From the NCBI GenBank assembly GCA_904066235.2, contig CAJFCV020000003.1, forward strand, positions 6,076,001 through 6,140,000: a stretch of DNA of 64,000 bases, given 5' to 3'. The DNA is from Bursaphelenchus xylophilus. Its lineage: Eukaryota; Nematoda; Chromadorea; Rhabditida; Aphelenchoididae. The notes below the pieces were generated by a model. That model did not search any database and was not told the DNA's origin. It saw nothing but the letters and a program-made list of their open reading frames with translations. The translations under genes were made by a program, and so were the position numbers. Positions 12,701 to 29,645 of this stretch are shown here, piece after piece (the stretch's first letter is position 1; every line of letters starts with the position of its first letter).

Positions 12701-15700
12701 AGACACAGTAGACACGTGACTTCTATCTTTGGAGAACCCAGTGGGATCCGTACTGTCTTCTTTGATGACAATTATGACACCTTCTTATACCATCCCTCAG
12801 ATGACGAAGCCTACAGATTCCCGGACCTCAAAGCCAGTTCTCGGGTATGCTTCCTTCTTACAGGGGAAGTACTTCAAGTGTGACGCTCAGATTTTCTTTA
12901 AATTTTGCACACACATCGGGTATGGACTAAATATCAATTCCTGAAAGTTTTAGCTCGCGCTTTGCGGGCGCCGCCGAGATATCGAACGATTTTTGTCGCC
13001 GAGAGAGCACGCTAAACGTGGAGAGCGGTCAGAGAGAAAAGCGCTTTTTTGGCCATAACTTTGGCAGTTTCGTGCGGAAAAATTTGATTTTTTGTAGAAA
13101 CATTATCCTTTACAGTTGAAATAGGCATGAAACTTTTCGTGCCGAAATTCGGCAAAAAGTCCTAAATTTTCGCCGACTTTTGATCTAAAAATCTCGGCTG
13201 TTTCTGTAAAGCGCGAGCTAGGATTCTCGCATATATCTTAGAAAAAATTATTCTAAATTTATGCCAAGTTTCATCAAAATCTGAGCGTCACACTTCAAGT
13301 ACTTCCCTTGTTAGTTACATTGTAATTAAATGTAACTGCTAGTAATAAGGCTTCTAAAAATGCCCGTTCAGTATAAAGCCTGTTTCTGGGAAGCATTCAC
13401 AGTCGATAAAGATTCGATGATTCTGACTGACTCCACAAATATCTACGCTTTTGTTGCCTCAAGAAACAGCCACGGAGAGCAGACCTTGAACATAATTGGA
13501 GTTGTCAAAATACCTGCAGGAAACATCCCTCTATCACTCTGCAAAGGCATTGTTACGTGTTACACCAGCAATGGGAAGTTGAACACCATATTATTGAATA
13601 CTCACAAAAGCGATATAATAACTGAAGGGAGGAATCGTGATCAGGTAAGTTGAGGTGATCTGAGAAGTTATGATCAGTTGATGGAGTCCTTAAATCATTT
13701 CATTAACCTCAAAAGGTGGAGAAATGCATGGAAATTATGTGATCAGATGAACGACAAAATTGCGTGGGAGAAGTTAGGAGAAGCGGCGATCAGAGAATTG
13801 AATATGGAGATGGCAATCCGAGTATACAGACGGATGGGAAAGGCGAGTATGGTGATGTCTTTGGAGGAACTGAAGGACATTGAGGAGGAGAATCTGCTCA
13901 GTGGGCATCTACTCTCCTTATTGGGCGAATTCGAGAAGGCGGATGAACTCTTTTGTCTCTCATCCGAGCCTTGGAGGGCATTGGAAGTGAGTTATTTCGA
14001 TTATAAACACAGTTGTAGATGAGAAGGAACATATTAGATTGGGATCGGGCTTTACAACTCGCCAATGAAGTTGCTAAAGACCAGCTTCCTTATGTTTCCT
14101 TGGAGTATGCAACTCAGCTAGAGTTTATGTAAGTCGTCTTACAATTAAATTAACATGATAGGGGGCAATACTCGGATGCACTGGGATACTACGAAGATGC
14201 TCTTCTTCCAGCAGATGAAAGCAATACAACTGTGGCCGAGCATAATAACACTTGTTTGGCTGGGCAAGCGAGGATGTTAACAAAATTAGGAGAGGTACAG
14301 AGGTAACAAGGCTCTATTATTACATTACAGGGTGTTTCAAGAAATTTGGCAGAAACTAATTGCGAATATCTTTGAGCTCTTGCTAGTTATCGCAGAAATT
14401 CTTTTTGTTTCTAAAACTTGATATCGGGCGGTTTTGTACTGAACAAAAAAAAAATTTTTTTTCGTCGGCGGAGGGGCCAGTTCTCGGCGGAGACATTTGG
14501 GGCCTTTTTTAAAAATCACACCTTATTACACGGTGGAAACTCTGTTACAATGGCCAAAATTATGTTTACGTTACACCTCCGTGGATTTTGCGGTATGCTT
14601 TTTTTGCGTTTTCGATTTTACGCAACATCCGCGGAGGCGCGGCGGAGACTTCAGATTTCGGCGGACTTTGTTTTGGGCCCTCGGTTTTTGCAAATCCATG
14701 TTGGAAAAAAGGTTGGGGCGATTTTTTGTTGTCATCCGATGCACAGATGGCACGCCAATTTATTTTCTTCAAAAACTATTTTTGTGAGCTGCGCCCGAGT
14801 TTGTGAGAATGTTGGTTGCCATTTTATACAAAGAAGGCAAAAATTCCGTTTTTGGTGAAAGCAACCGGTGAAAAGAGAAATTAGTGCAGAATTTTAAGTG
14901 TTTTCAGAAAAAAGGACTGTACTACCGCATCTTGGCAACTGTTGCGCAATAATTAAGGGTAAAAATTGAGATTTTTTCCGTTTTATTGAGAATCCTTTAA
15001 ATCAACAAGAAAAATGAGATAAATTAGGAAAATATAATTAAGATGTAACATCAAGATCACCTGATCACCTTCGGCATTGGACTCGTAGATTTTTTGACTG
15101 GATTTGCTGGATTGACTTAGTCTTGACTGGTTTGAATCAGGGTTTGATTGAAACTGACTGGTGTTGTTGATGGCGATTAAAAAAATCCGGCACATGAAGA
15201 ACTGTCGATCCCGTTTGTCAGCTCTTTAATTCGCCACGTATCTTTTTTTGCAATTTTTCCGCTTCTTCTGTGAGTTCCCGAAGTTTTTTCCCTGAGGCAG
15301 TTGCCACGGCCGCCCGTTCACGCTGACCATTCATCGAGGCAGTAGGAGTCCTTCTAGGAGTCAACGAAGCATTTATGATGTCATTTAGAGCGTTCTGCAA
15401 GCGAAAACACCAAAAAAACTCAAAATTTCCATTTTTTTGCCCTTAGGACCCTTATTTTGAATCCATTTTTATCAAAAAGTACGCTGCCGATTTCCGAATT
15501 TTCAACGGCATTTGAAAGCGCACGTTAGATTCTATGTAATATCTAAAAACGGAACCAATCTCAGAGAAAAAGCATACCTCATTGGTGGAAAAGGTGAAAT
15601 TTCCATTATTTTGGGTTACTGTAGAATCGTCCTGGTCGGCGGTCAATTGCTTCAAGCGCCTTGGATTCACGCATCTTCTGGAGCCTCAGATCCCGCTGTC

Positions 15701-18700
15701 TCTTCCTGTCTAGGTTGACATTCCTGAAGGCGTTGATTCCGCTCTCAGATTGCGAGAATAAGTCAAAACTCATCTGGAAAAATTTAAAATTTCACAATTT
15801 TTGACTTGTAACACCCGCGGCTTCTCTGAAAGTTTTAAAAAATTATGCCCATCTGATAGAGCATGAAAAAATCTACAATTCTATAGACTCAGAAGTTAAG
15901 GTACCGAGCCTCAAAAAAAAGTTATGAACGAAATAAATTACCTTACTCCAGGGGTAAACATTAAAGATGCCGCCAAATATGGCAGAGATTTATTTTGTAT
16001 CTGTCTTGAGTGTACATTTTTCGATTTGTCTGTTATTCTTCTTTACTTTGTGCAATTTTTGCGATGATTGACTTTTTTTCTGCCAAGATACGGTAGGTGT
16101 TTTACTGAGGGAAACACTTGACCAAACGGGCCAGGGAGACACTTGGCACGAATTATTTTTTTGATTTTTTATAGAAGAAAATAAATTGGCGTGCAGATGG
16201 CAAAAATTTTGCAAAACAAAAGTTTGACTCTTTTGATAAAGCCTCCGCCGAATCCTCCGCCTATGTGTCCGCCGGACCAAAAAATAAGAAAAATGATGTT
16301 GTTGTGATGGATTCTTGTAGCTGAGTTTTTTTCCCGGACTCCTAAGACTGTTCTGACCCTTTGATAAAGCCTCCGCCGAATCCTCCGCCGGGGAAAAAAG
16401 CGAAATTTTTGCATCTGTGCATCGGATGACAACAAAAAATCACCCCACACTTTTTTCCAACCTGAATTGAATGATCCAAAGACTCAAAACGACGTCCGCC
16501 GAAACCTGATTTCTCCGCCGTGCCTCCGCGGATGAGCGAAAATCGAAAACGAAAAAAAGCATACCGTAAAATCCACGGAGGTTTAACGTAAACATGATTT
16601 TGGCCATTGTAACAGAGTTTCCACCATGTAATAAGGTGTGATTTTTAAAAAAGGCCCCAAATGTCTCCGCCAAGAACTGGCCCCTCCGCCGACGAAAAAA
16701 AATTTTTTTTTGTTCAGTACAAAACCGCCCGATATCAAGTTTTAGAAACAAAAAGAATTTCTGCGATAACTAGCAAGAGCTCAAAGATATTCGCAATTAG
16801 TTTCTGCCAAATTTCTTGAAACACCCTGTATATTATGTGCTATGATTTCAGGGGTCTCCAAATAGCATCACAATTAGCTGACAGACAAATAAAAAGAGAG
16901 TGCGGGATAATTCTGGAACAAATGAGACTGTATTCAGATGCTGCCCAAATATTCGAGGTTGGGAAATACTACGATCGCGCGGCTGTGGCCTACATTAAGT
17001 CGAAAAACTGGTAAGAGTTGTAAACAATGAGAGACTACTGTAGCTTAGGATGCGGATATTGCCTATTGAAGAGCATGTAAAATCCCCAAAAGTTCTCACT
17101 CAATACGGAAAATTACTTTTGGCTGACAAAAAATACGAACGTGCGTATCAGGTATTCCAACGTGCCAGGAGCCATGATAATGTTGTTATGGTGCTTCTCA
17201 AACACATGAACCGAGTCGATGAAGCAGTTGAGATAGCCAGAGAAAGTAGAAGCCTGGATGGTCTCAAGATGATTGCAAAGTAGGTATTATCCGCAAAATA
17301 TCACCATCTCACGATCAGGTTCTTCACTGACGTTGGAAATGACGACTCGGCCATAGAATTTTTGGTTCTTTCCCAATGTTTCCAAGAGGCTTACAATCTT
17401 GCCCTATCCACCAAAAAGATGGAAGTATATGCATCGGCCGTAGAGGATCATGGGTCAACCCAACAATTTTTACAATTGGCTGATTATTACAATGCTGTAA
17501 ATAAGAATGCAGAGGCCGGAAGGTTTTATGGGCTTGCTAAGGAATACGAAAGTGTAGGTCATCATTTTCGGATATTATTTTTGTTAAGGCGATTAATCAT
17601 CTCATAAAGGCTGGAGACAACGAGGAAGCGATCATGGATGCAGTCGACTTCACGGCTCAGTCAAACAACTCAATTCTCGTTGAAAAAGTTGTTCATTATT
17701 TAATGGGAGAACCCGAAGGAGTCCCCAAGGATCCCAAGTTTTTGTTTCATCTTTATACAAAGTTGGGAATGCATTCCAAAGCCGCCAAAATAGCGCTGAT
17801 CATAGCCATGGATCAACAGAACAGAGGTTCTTACAAAAGTGCTCATAAATTACTGTTTACTATGAGGCAGCAACTAAAAGATCAGAAGATTTACATTCCC
17901 ATGGAACTCGAGGACTGGCTTTTCATCTTGCACAGTTATATATTAGCAAAGGTACAGTGGTAAAGGTGTAAAATTTATACTTCACGCATTTAATTTGGAT
18001 CGATCTGGATCTCAAAAACTAAGGAGGGCCTGAACTTTATTCTTTTTCTATAATCTACAGGGTGTTTCAGAAATTTTGGACAAAATAAGCTGCTTATATC
18101 TTTGTGTTCTTTGCAGCTATCAAAGAAATTCTTTTTGCATCAAAAAATTGACGTCGTTAGTTTTTAGAATCCCTAAAAAAATTTTTTTTTCGTCAGCGGA
18201 GGGCCCATTTCTCGGCGGAGACAATTAGGGCCTTTTTTAAAAATCACGTTGCATTACGTGGCGGAAGCGCCGTTGCAACGGCTGAAATCAAGTTTACGTT
18301 ACACCTTCGTGGATTTCACGGTGTGCTCTTTTGCTTTTTTGATTTTACGCACATCCGCGGAGGCGCGGCGGAGACCTCAGACTTCGGCGGACATTGTTTT
18401 GGGCCTTCGGCTTTTGCAAACTCATGTTGGAAAGGAGGTTGGGGCGATTTTTGTTGTCTTCCGATGCACAGATGGCAAAAATTTCGTACTTTCTTTCCCC
18501 AGCGGAGGATTCGGCGGAGGCTTTATCGAAGAGTCAAAGCAGTCTTATCGTTAGGAGTCCGGGAAAAATCTCAGCTACAAGAATCCATCAGAGCAACATC
18601 ATCTTTCAAAGATTTCTGATTTTTTTTTGGTCCGGCGGACAAATCGGCGGAGGCTTTATCAAAGGGTCAATGTGTTTGGGCTTTATTGGAATTTTCTTAT

Positions 18701-21700
18701 CGCCTTTGTTGTTAACTCTTTTAATGGAAAGTGTCGTACGAAATAGTGCAAGAAATTGATGCGCTCAAAATATTATTTGGTCCAAATTAAATACGCGGAG
18801 TATATTTTTAGAGACATGTGGCCGCAGGGAATCATTTGAATGCGGGTAGACTTTTAGTCCGTGTGGCCAGGAATGTAAGCAGATTTGTGCAACGTAAGTT
18901 AGGAGATATGCAGCTGCCATTGTCTTATAGATGAAGTCCAGATATTAACATCGACAGTAATCACATGCGCAAAGGCCAATCTTCGGGGAACAGCATACGA
19001 ATTGGCCACAAGGTTAATAAAGCCAGGAATGCGAGAAAAATTGGACAAGAAATACAAACGCACCATCGAGACTATAGTCAGGTTAGATTAATGGCAATGT
19101 ATTTAAGCGTTGTTCAATTTCAGAAAGGCGGAGAATGTAGCTGATCCTCCCGAAATCATGACGTCATGCCCATTTTGTGGTCATTCGGTCCGAGAATTTG
19201 AAACTCTTTGTGATGGATGCAAGAATACCCTCCCGTATTGTATAGTGACGGTTTGTTTGCAAAAAATCTTCTACTTAAAACACGTTTTTTGAGAAGATCG
19301 AGCATTGAGAGCCAGGCTGTGCACACGAAACAAGATGTTACAGGTGGCTCTTGATATCAGTACCAAACAGTACTCGTGATAAGAATTACAGATCGCTTGA
19401 AAAAATTTGTGTTTTGGGTTACTGTAGGCGTACTGTAGCATTTTCAAGTTTTCAGTCTCGACAAACAGCGTGTCGCATCAACCCCGGATCTTTTTCATAA
19501 TAATATTATGAAGCTAGTTCGAGTCCTAGCGGGACTCGAAGGACTATCTAACGGGGCTTCCGGACAAACTTTACGGTCGATTTTCTCGAAAACCAGGGCC
19601 CAGATGGAAAAATTGTTTTGGCTCTTACCGTTTTCGAGTATGGAGAATGAGAATATACCGGTCCCATAACTCAACTCAATTGCGATTTGAACGACTTCCC
19701 TCGTAAGCAAGTCCATAGTTGAATATATTTTTCTGCACTTTGATTTAGTGGCTGAAAAAAATTAGCAATATTATGCAAAAAAACTCCTGTTTCAACTTTA
19801 TTTCCAAACAGTGCCCTTTGTTGATTACGTTTAAATTGAGTTAAAGCATTCCTTACATCACGACGACTCCAACGGTATACATTTTGTGTTTGAATGATGC
19901 GGGACCACACTTGAGAAATGCCCCAGGAAAGTTCATCATCATGACATTACCGTAGACCGAAATTGCAACCCTAATATGTTCTAAAACCGTTTTTGAGACT
20001 TTTTATACAATGGCTTAGGGCATTTACAGGATTTCGTGTATTTTGTCATTTACAACAAAAAAGAGACGAACAACACTGTAGTGATTAATCTCCCATACAA
20101 AAATAAAATACGTTACCTGTGTTTCCCACATCGGTAAGAGGTCTTACGCGACGTATTAAAATAGAAAAATTTAATTTTTCTAGGAAGGTCGTGAAGCTTA
20201 TTGAATAAGCCTAGAAATTATCGTTCACAATTTTACAAGGTTCAGAAAGGGATCTCCTGGCTATTTCAATTCTGCAGTAGTATTTATGCAAGTTTACGTT
20301 GTGATGTTTTTTTACGTTAAGAAGTTCAATTCCTTTGACTATAATTTTAAAAATATCTTACAAAAATCGCCTAATTTTTCGAAATGTGGAAAGCATTTTT
20401 AATTAGATGAACCCTAGCGGACCTATGTATTACGGTCGGTAACTATTTTGGGTTACTGTAATGTCATGATGACTTAAGTTTCCATAGGCATTTCGTACAG
20501 CCCCGCTTTTGAGGACAAATTGGTACCGTTCGAATCGTCGTGATGTAAGGAATCTATTAACAAGGGAAGTACTTGAAGTGTGACGCTCAGACTTTGATGA
20601 AACGTGGCACAAATTTAGAATAATTTTTTCTAAGATATATGCGGGAATCCTAGCTCGCGCTTTGCAGAAACAACCGAGATTTTTAGATCGAAAGTCGGCG
20701 AAAATTTGGGACTTTTTGCCGAATTTCGGCACGAAAAGTTTCATGCCTATTTCAACCGTAAAGAATAATGTTTCTACAAAAAATCAAATTTTTCCGCACG
20801 AAACTGCCAAAGTTATGGCCAAAAAGCGGTTTTCTCTCTGACCGCTCTCCACGTTGAGCGTGCTCTCTCGGCGGCAAAAATCGTTCAATATCTCGGCGGC
20901 GCCCGCAAAGCGCGAGCTAAAACTTTCAGGAATTGATATTTAGTCCATACCCGATGTGTGTGCAAAATTTAAAGAAAATCTGAGCGTCACACTTGAAGTA
21001 CTTCCCCTGTAAGCTAATTTAAAAGTAATCAAATATGGGGACTTTTTGCAAAGCAAGTTGAAAAAAATTAAGATTTTTTGCTTGTGCAAATTTTGCAGCA
21101 ACTAAACCAAGGTGCAGGAAAATATATTCAACTATGAAACTGCTTAGAATCTCAGGGTCTGTCATATGAAAAAAATCCGGAGCCAATCGGACCCGCCCTA
21201 ATCAAATACAGCAAATATGAAAATACACCTCCAGTAAGCTAAAAAATCAAAATTAAAAAAATTTATAATCGTTAGTCCAGGTACTACTAGTCCGTTCGCA
21301 AAGTCGCTGGAGTTATTTTCGCGACATGCACTCTTCGAAAACAAAAGTTCACTTTCCACTGTGCAATTTTTGGCTTTTTGCACCGTGCAATAGGCTTTTT
21401 CGGGCTGTCGCCCGCACCCTGACTTTTCTTGCACAGTGCACGTCGCCGAAATCAATACAGCGACTCTGCGCACGGACTAGTATCATTGGTGACACTATGA
21501 AGATCATGCTCTGAATTCTTGTTTCGTGCGCACTGGGTGTTCGACTCTCGCATAATCTGTTTTAATCTTTTAGGGAAAACATGTTATCGACTCCGACTTC
21601 TCACTTTGCTCATCGTGCAAAATGCCAGCATTCTGTTCCGAATTGCAGAAGTGAGTCTTTTGCGGGGGTTTTCCTGACAAGGTTCAGTCAATGCGGCATT

Positions 21701-22322
21701 CCGTCACAGGTAGAATTTGCACGAATTTATATTTTCGGAAACCACCTTATTATTTTACGGTAGGTGGAATTTTCGGAAACGTTGGATTGATGTGTAAAAC
21801 CGTCAAGGAGTAAAGGGCAAAACCTCACTGTTTTACGTTTTCGACCATGGGGAACATTTTTACAATTGTCACTTTAATTGTAGGTGCAGCCTTGGATCAC
21901 TTTTCAAAATGCAAAGGAACCATCTTAGATGGTCGTTTTTTGGAAATGTCCTTTGTTATGAGAAGCTTCAATCTGAACAAAACTCTCTATTAAATTTTTC
22001 TTGATTTTTGACAATGAGACCAATTTTGTCCACCAAAAATCCTTCAGAAAAACTTTGAACGTCTAAAATCTTTTCTGAATCGATAGTATGTGGGCGAAAC
22101 GTCTAAACCCGTCAGGAAATGCGCCGCCCCTCCCCCTTTTTCCCTCACACCTCGTGACCCAAAACACTCATTCGGTCACATGGACGATCATCTTTCTTTT
22201 TGTTTAGATTGGAACGATCAGGGGAACCATGCCCCATGTGTCAATCCTCCGTGGGATCACCTGCGCCTATCAACATAAAACTCTATTTGAATATGGAAGG
22301 AAACAATAAGCAGACTACGTGA
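9741..22322 (+). CDS. wdr19: Intraflagellar transport protein IFT144 (WDR19)
   Basis: IFT144 is a core subunit of the IFT-A complex, which drives retrograde transport in cilia; the C. elegans orthologue is DYF-2. The first half is WD-repeat sequence ([10 protein letters not shown].., [35 protein letters not shown].., [12 protein letters not shown]). The second half is TPR-like helix ([51 protein letters not shown] block, [20 protein letters not shown]). The C-terminus has Cys-pairs: [20 protein letters not shown], then [14 protein letters not shown], then [10 protein letters not shown] traced about two dozen exons whose splice phases agree. They include exons 9741-9838, 11899-12142, 13372-13644, 16852-17010, 18812-18893 and 19124-19250, the distant exon 21574-21650, and the last exon 22208-22322. 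The coding frame appears intact. Four introns are expanded by mobile elements. Confidence 0.93.
10866..11778. mobile_element. Palindromic TIR element in WDR19 intron
   Basis: The ends are GGGGCAGATTTC in inverted orientation. Arms of about 400 bases match closely (for example TTCCGGAA..CTTCCGGAACCGG and ATAAGGCTTAGACCTATCATCC on the left, and their complements on the right), with the fold point near 11320. I see no coding region. It occupies most of the WDR19 intron 10827-11898. I could not establish a clear target duplication. Confidence 0.75.
12861..13310. mobile_element. Harbinger-like MITE, copy 1 (in WDR19 intron)
   Basis: The TIR begins CAGGGGAAGTACTTCAAGTG and ends in its inverse, with TTA directly repeated on both sides. 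A 3-base TWA duplication is typical of PIF/Harbinger elements. The element has no ORF and is nearly the same length as the copy at 20561, which lies in the opposite orientation. It sits 16 bases after the donor of the intron 12845-13371. Confidence 0.85.
14328..16828. mobile_element. CAGGGTGTT-end TIR transposon, 2.5 kb, in WDR19 intron
   Basis: Both ends read CAGGGTGTTTCAAGAAATTT in inverse orientation and are flanked by TA, consistent with Tc1/mariner-type insertion. The arms are several hundred bases long and rich in the motif CTCCGCCGA and its complement. The arms' ORFs ([29 protein letters not shown]) are translated TIR and appear in both arms. No transposase was recognised. The centre carries a separate spliced-looking ORF on the minus strand (15218-15773). 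The element fills all but about 46 bases of the intron 14303-16851. Confidence 0.85.
15218..15773 (-). pseudogene. Spliced ORF fragment carried inside the 2.5 kb transposon
   Basis: On the minus strand an acceptor (TTTTTCCAG) precedes ATGAGTTTTGAC at 15773. This opens a coding-like frame rich in Arg, Lys and Gln ([11 protein letters not shown].., [17 protein letters not shown]). Around 15665 the coding signal moves to another frame ([14 protein letters not shown]..). That frame reaches a good donor (GAG|GTATGC), and a matching-phase exon follows an acceptor at about 15394 ([20 protein letters not shown]..) and ends in a coiled-coil-like [20 protein letters not shown] before TGA. I do not recognise the protein. 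It could be a host gene fragment captured by the element, broken by a frameshift, or a small nested gene with an intron I misplace. Confidence 0.4.
17978..18802. mobile_element. TIR element with a nested, truncated CAGGGTGTT element
   Basis: The ends TATACTTCACGCATTTAATTTGG and CCAAATTAAATACGCGGAGTATA are imperfect inverted repeats. A related left end lies near 34818 (TATACTCCGCTCATTTAATTTGG). Inside, a CAGGGTGTTTCAGAAATTT terminus starts at 18058 after TA and continues with the CTCCGCCGA-rich arm seen in the 14328 element. The opposite terminus is missing. The whole structure fills the WDR19 intron 17952-18811 except for about 35 bases. Confidence 0.6.
20561..21009. mobile_element. Harbinger-like MITE, copy 2 (in WDR19 intron)
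   Basis: Same family as 12861-13310, in the opposite orientation, with TAA repeated on both sides (the complement of TTA). Its internal sequence (TTAGCTCGCGCTTTGC.., GGCCAAAAAGCG, CTCGGCGGC) matches copy 1 in reverse complement along its length with scattered differences. Non-coding. Confidence 0.85.
21285..21482. mobile_element. ACTAGTCC MITE, copy 1
   Basis: About 200 bases bounded by TACTAGTCC and GGACTAGTA. The interior has paired blocks such as TGCACTCT..GAAAGTGAA-type sequence, GCACCGTGCAATAGG and GCACAGTGCA. The same blocks are found at 62468-62665 in inverse orientation, which defines a dispersed family. No ORF. Confidence 0.65.
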
Positions 22323-22640
22323 AGTGAACCATGGATACTAGCATTTTGTTACTGGGACCAAACCTTTATGATAAACACTGGTAGTAAAGCATTTATTGGA
22401 AACAAATAACCAGCGATCCAAATAACATGTAAAAATCAATTAATATTATTATCAACCAAGGCAAATTTAACAAAATCCCGTCTTTAAACTTCAGTAAACG
22501 TAACTAAAAGTAACTTCTCTTACTACCTAAATTGGACTCCAAATGGAATCGAGGATAAATTATGTACAGGAGTCTGTAAAAGATAACAGACAAATTTGGG
22601 GAGAATGTACAAGGTAAGGATCGCTGTCTTTTCATGAGAT
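22323..22640. other. Convergent 3' region between WDR19 and PDCD4
   Basis: The two genes converge here. The sequence is AT-rich 3' UTR with several AATAAA-like or AATATT motifs, and no ORF. Confidence 0.5.
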
Positions 22641-24217
22641 CTAGGCCACGAGCATGGCCTCTCCGGCAGCATCAATATATTGAAACTTTCCATCAGCACC
22701 TTCTGACAGAGTACGGTTTCTTCTGGTAGAACTAGAAGAAAGAAACTCAATAAAATCGAGCAAAGGACTCACTTTTTTGGCAATTTTTCAGTGAGGCCGT
22801 CAGATATCAAACCAGACTTTTTACACTTCTTGACCCAGACATCGCAAAGGGAATATGCCGCAGGAATATCAATCACGAGATCAGGAAGCTCCTTGAACAA
22901 CCGAAGGAAACCAGGTTCAATGCACGATTCTAAGAGGTATCCGGTGTTCAACAGGTGCTGAAGAATATAAGTAATGGTAATTTCGCTTACTTTCAGAAGG
23001 CCTGCTAATTTCTCCATTGTGGTGTCCCGCATACGATCAAGTGCATAGAAACCCACCAAATAAACAAGTTCATGATGGAAATGAAGAGCATGAAGCTCCT
23101 TTAGGCGCTCAGAAACCTCGTCGGCATCACCACTAAGAAGAAATTCCCTGAGAATCTTTTCCATCTGATCCCGAAGTACTTCCAAAGGGGCATATGCGCC
23201 ACAATCTTCAAATTTTCCTTTTAACAAGGCTTTATTGTTGAGGTACATATAAACTTCCAAGGCACAACTCCTGAAATTTTAATTTTGTGCGAGTTTCAAA
23301 ATATTGCGTCATCTTACATTGCTTGCCGACTGTGATTCAACTTGCTTGTAATGTCATCAAACGCGATCCGGCCAATAACTCCATCAGAGATAAGCTTGGC
23401 AATCAAAGTTCCCAGAAATCCTCGGGCCTTAGGCATATCGTGGATGATCTCTTCCAATTCTAACAGAAGATCCTCAATGGCCGAAAGAACATTTCGATCC
23501 GAGAGATGGCCCTCGTCCAATAGAGCACAAAGCAATTTATATCCCTGAACGACTCGACCTTGATCGTAATCCAACGAACAGCGCATAACTTCCTTGGCCA
23601 TACGGCTCTTCGACTCCCGGTCAAACAAAAGAACCGTCAGGTCTGCCTAAACCAGTATTTTGAAAAAAGTATAAAACAAGCTCACTAATGCACATTCAAC
23701 GCTTCCATTGTTAAAGTATTCCTTCAGAGCCCCATGAACTTTCTCCACGTCAAAGCTGTACACATAATCAATATAATCTTCACTCAAATCCCCTCCATCT
23801 TCCACATCGGACTCATCAATGACATCTTCCTTTTGGTTGACATAGTCATCAAGACCATATTCAAAGCGGTTTCCATCCTTCTTCGAATAACACCCGCTGA
23901 CGCCGCGAGACCTCGCCTTCCGATCAGCCTTGACATTACTCGTTTTCGGCTTGGCCGCACTTGGCTTCAAATCTGAGGTACTTTTAGAGCCTAAACACTG
24001 AATACTATATTAAAATACAGTCCTCACGGTTACGCGAGTTGATAGCAGCCGCTTTGGCTTCTTCAGCCGAATTATGCTTTTTCACAGGAGCCGGCAATCC
24101 ATTCTCCTTTGCATATAAAGCCTCAGCTTGTTGTTCCGGATCGTCATATCTCTCTTTCTTAGACTTGAAGACCTTCTTCACTTTGTAGCCATTCGAGTTG
24201 AAATCAAAAGATTCCAT
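22641..24217 (-). CDS. pdcd-4: Programmed cell death protein 4 (PDCD4)
   Basis: PDCD4 binds translation initiation factor eIF4A through two MA3 domains and represses cap-dependent translation. The N-terminus is charged and basic (KVKKVFKSKKERYDD..), followed by an acidic DESDVEDGGDLSEDY region. MA3-1 begins at about KVHGALKEYFNNGSVECALVD and contains MPKARGFLGTLIAKLISDGVI. MA3-2 begins near LREFLLSGDADEVSERLKEL and includes HFHHELVY, a strong PDCD4 signature, and LPDLVIDIPAAYSLCDVWV. Introns can be placed at about 24026-23983, 23695-23647, 23318-23272 and 22772-22730. The last exon ends RTLSEG..GEAMLVA. The ATG at 24217 follows a pyrimidine-rich acceptor (TTTTTGTTTCAG) by about 25 bases, which suggests trans-splicing. 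Confidence 0.88.
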
Positions 24218-24245
24218 TGAAGAAATAAAGTCTTATTCGTAGTCT
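24218..24245 (-). promoter_or_regulatory. Candidate trans-splice acceptor of PDCD4
   Basis: On the minus strand TTGTTTTTGTTTCAG ends about 25 bases before the PDCD4 ATG. It lies just downstream of the short upstream ORF. This matches a spliced-leader acceptor, or a cis intron if the upstream ORF belongs to the same transcript. Confidence 0.45.
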
Positions 24246-24268
24246 GAAACAAAAACAATTTACAACAG

Positions 24269-29342
<5,074 letters not shown>

Positions 29343-29645
29343 TAGTAATGTAAATATTATATATACGTGTATATTTTGTAATTTTATATCGAATGTGAGC
29401 TAATATTATATTAATAAAATTTATTTATGGCTTATCAAATGTCATGTTATTACAATAGAGAGATCGCAGAAAATAAGTAAAATTGGTAGTCAGAATAGTA
29501 ACAAAAAACATAGGAAAAAAGTATACTATCTTGGACTAACAACCTGTAAATCACTGAGGAAAAGAATAAGTGAAACCCGGAAGTGAACTTGTTTGCCAAA
29601 AATATGGTAGACATTGAATGGATGGCAGTCAGTAGGTAATCATAG

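Larger units (their letters stand above)
19251..21573. other. Large WDR19 intron (2.3 kb)
   Basis: This intron joins the exon ending YCIVT to the exon beginning GKHVIDSDF in phase 0. Besides the Harbinger-like MITE at 20561 and the small MITE at 21285, I see no conserved element in it. Several short ORFs are present but have no domain and no codon-like composition. Confidence 0.75.

Noticed and set aside
14418..16751. ORFs such as [22 protein letters not shown] on both strands
   Set aside because: They are translated terminal inverted repeats of a transposon, present in both arms.
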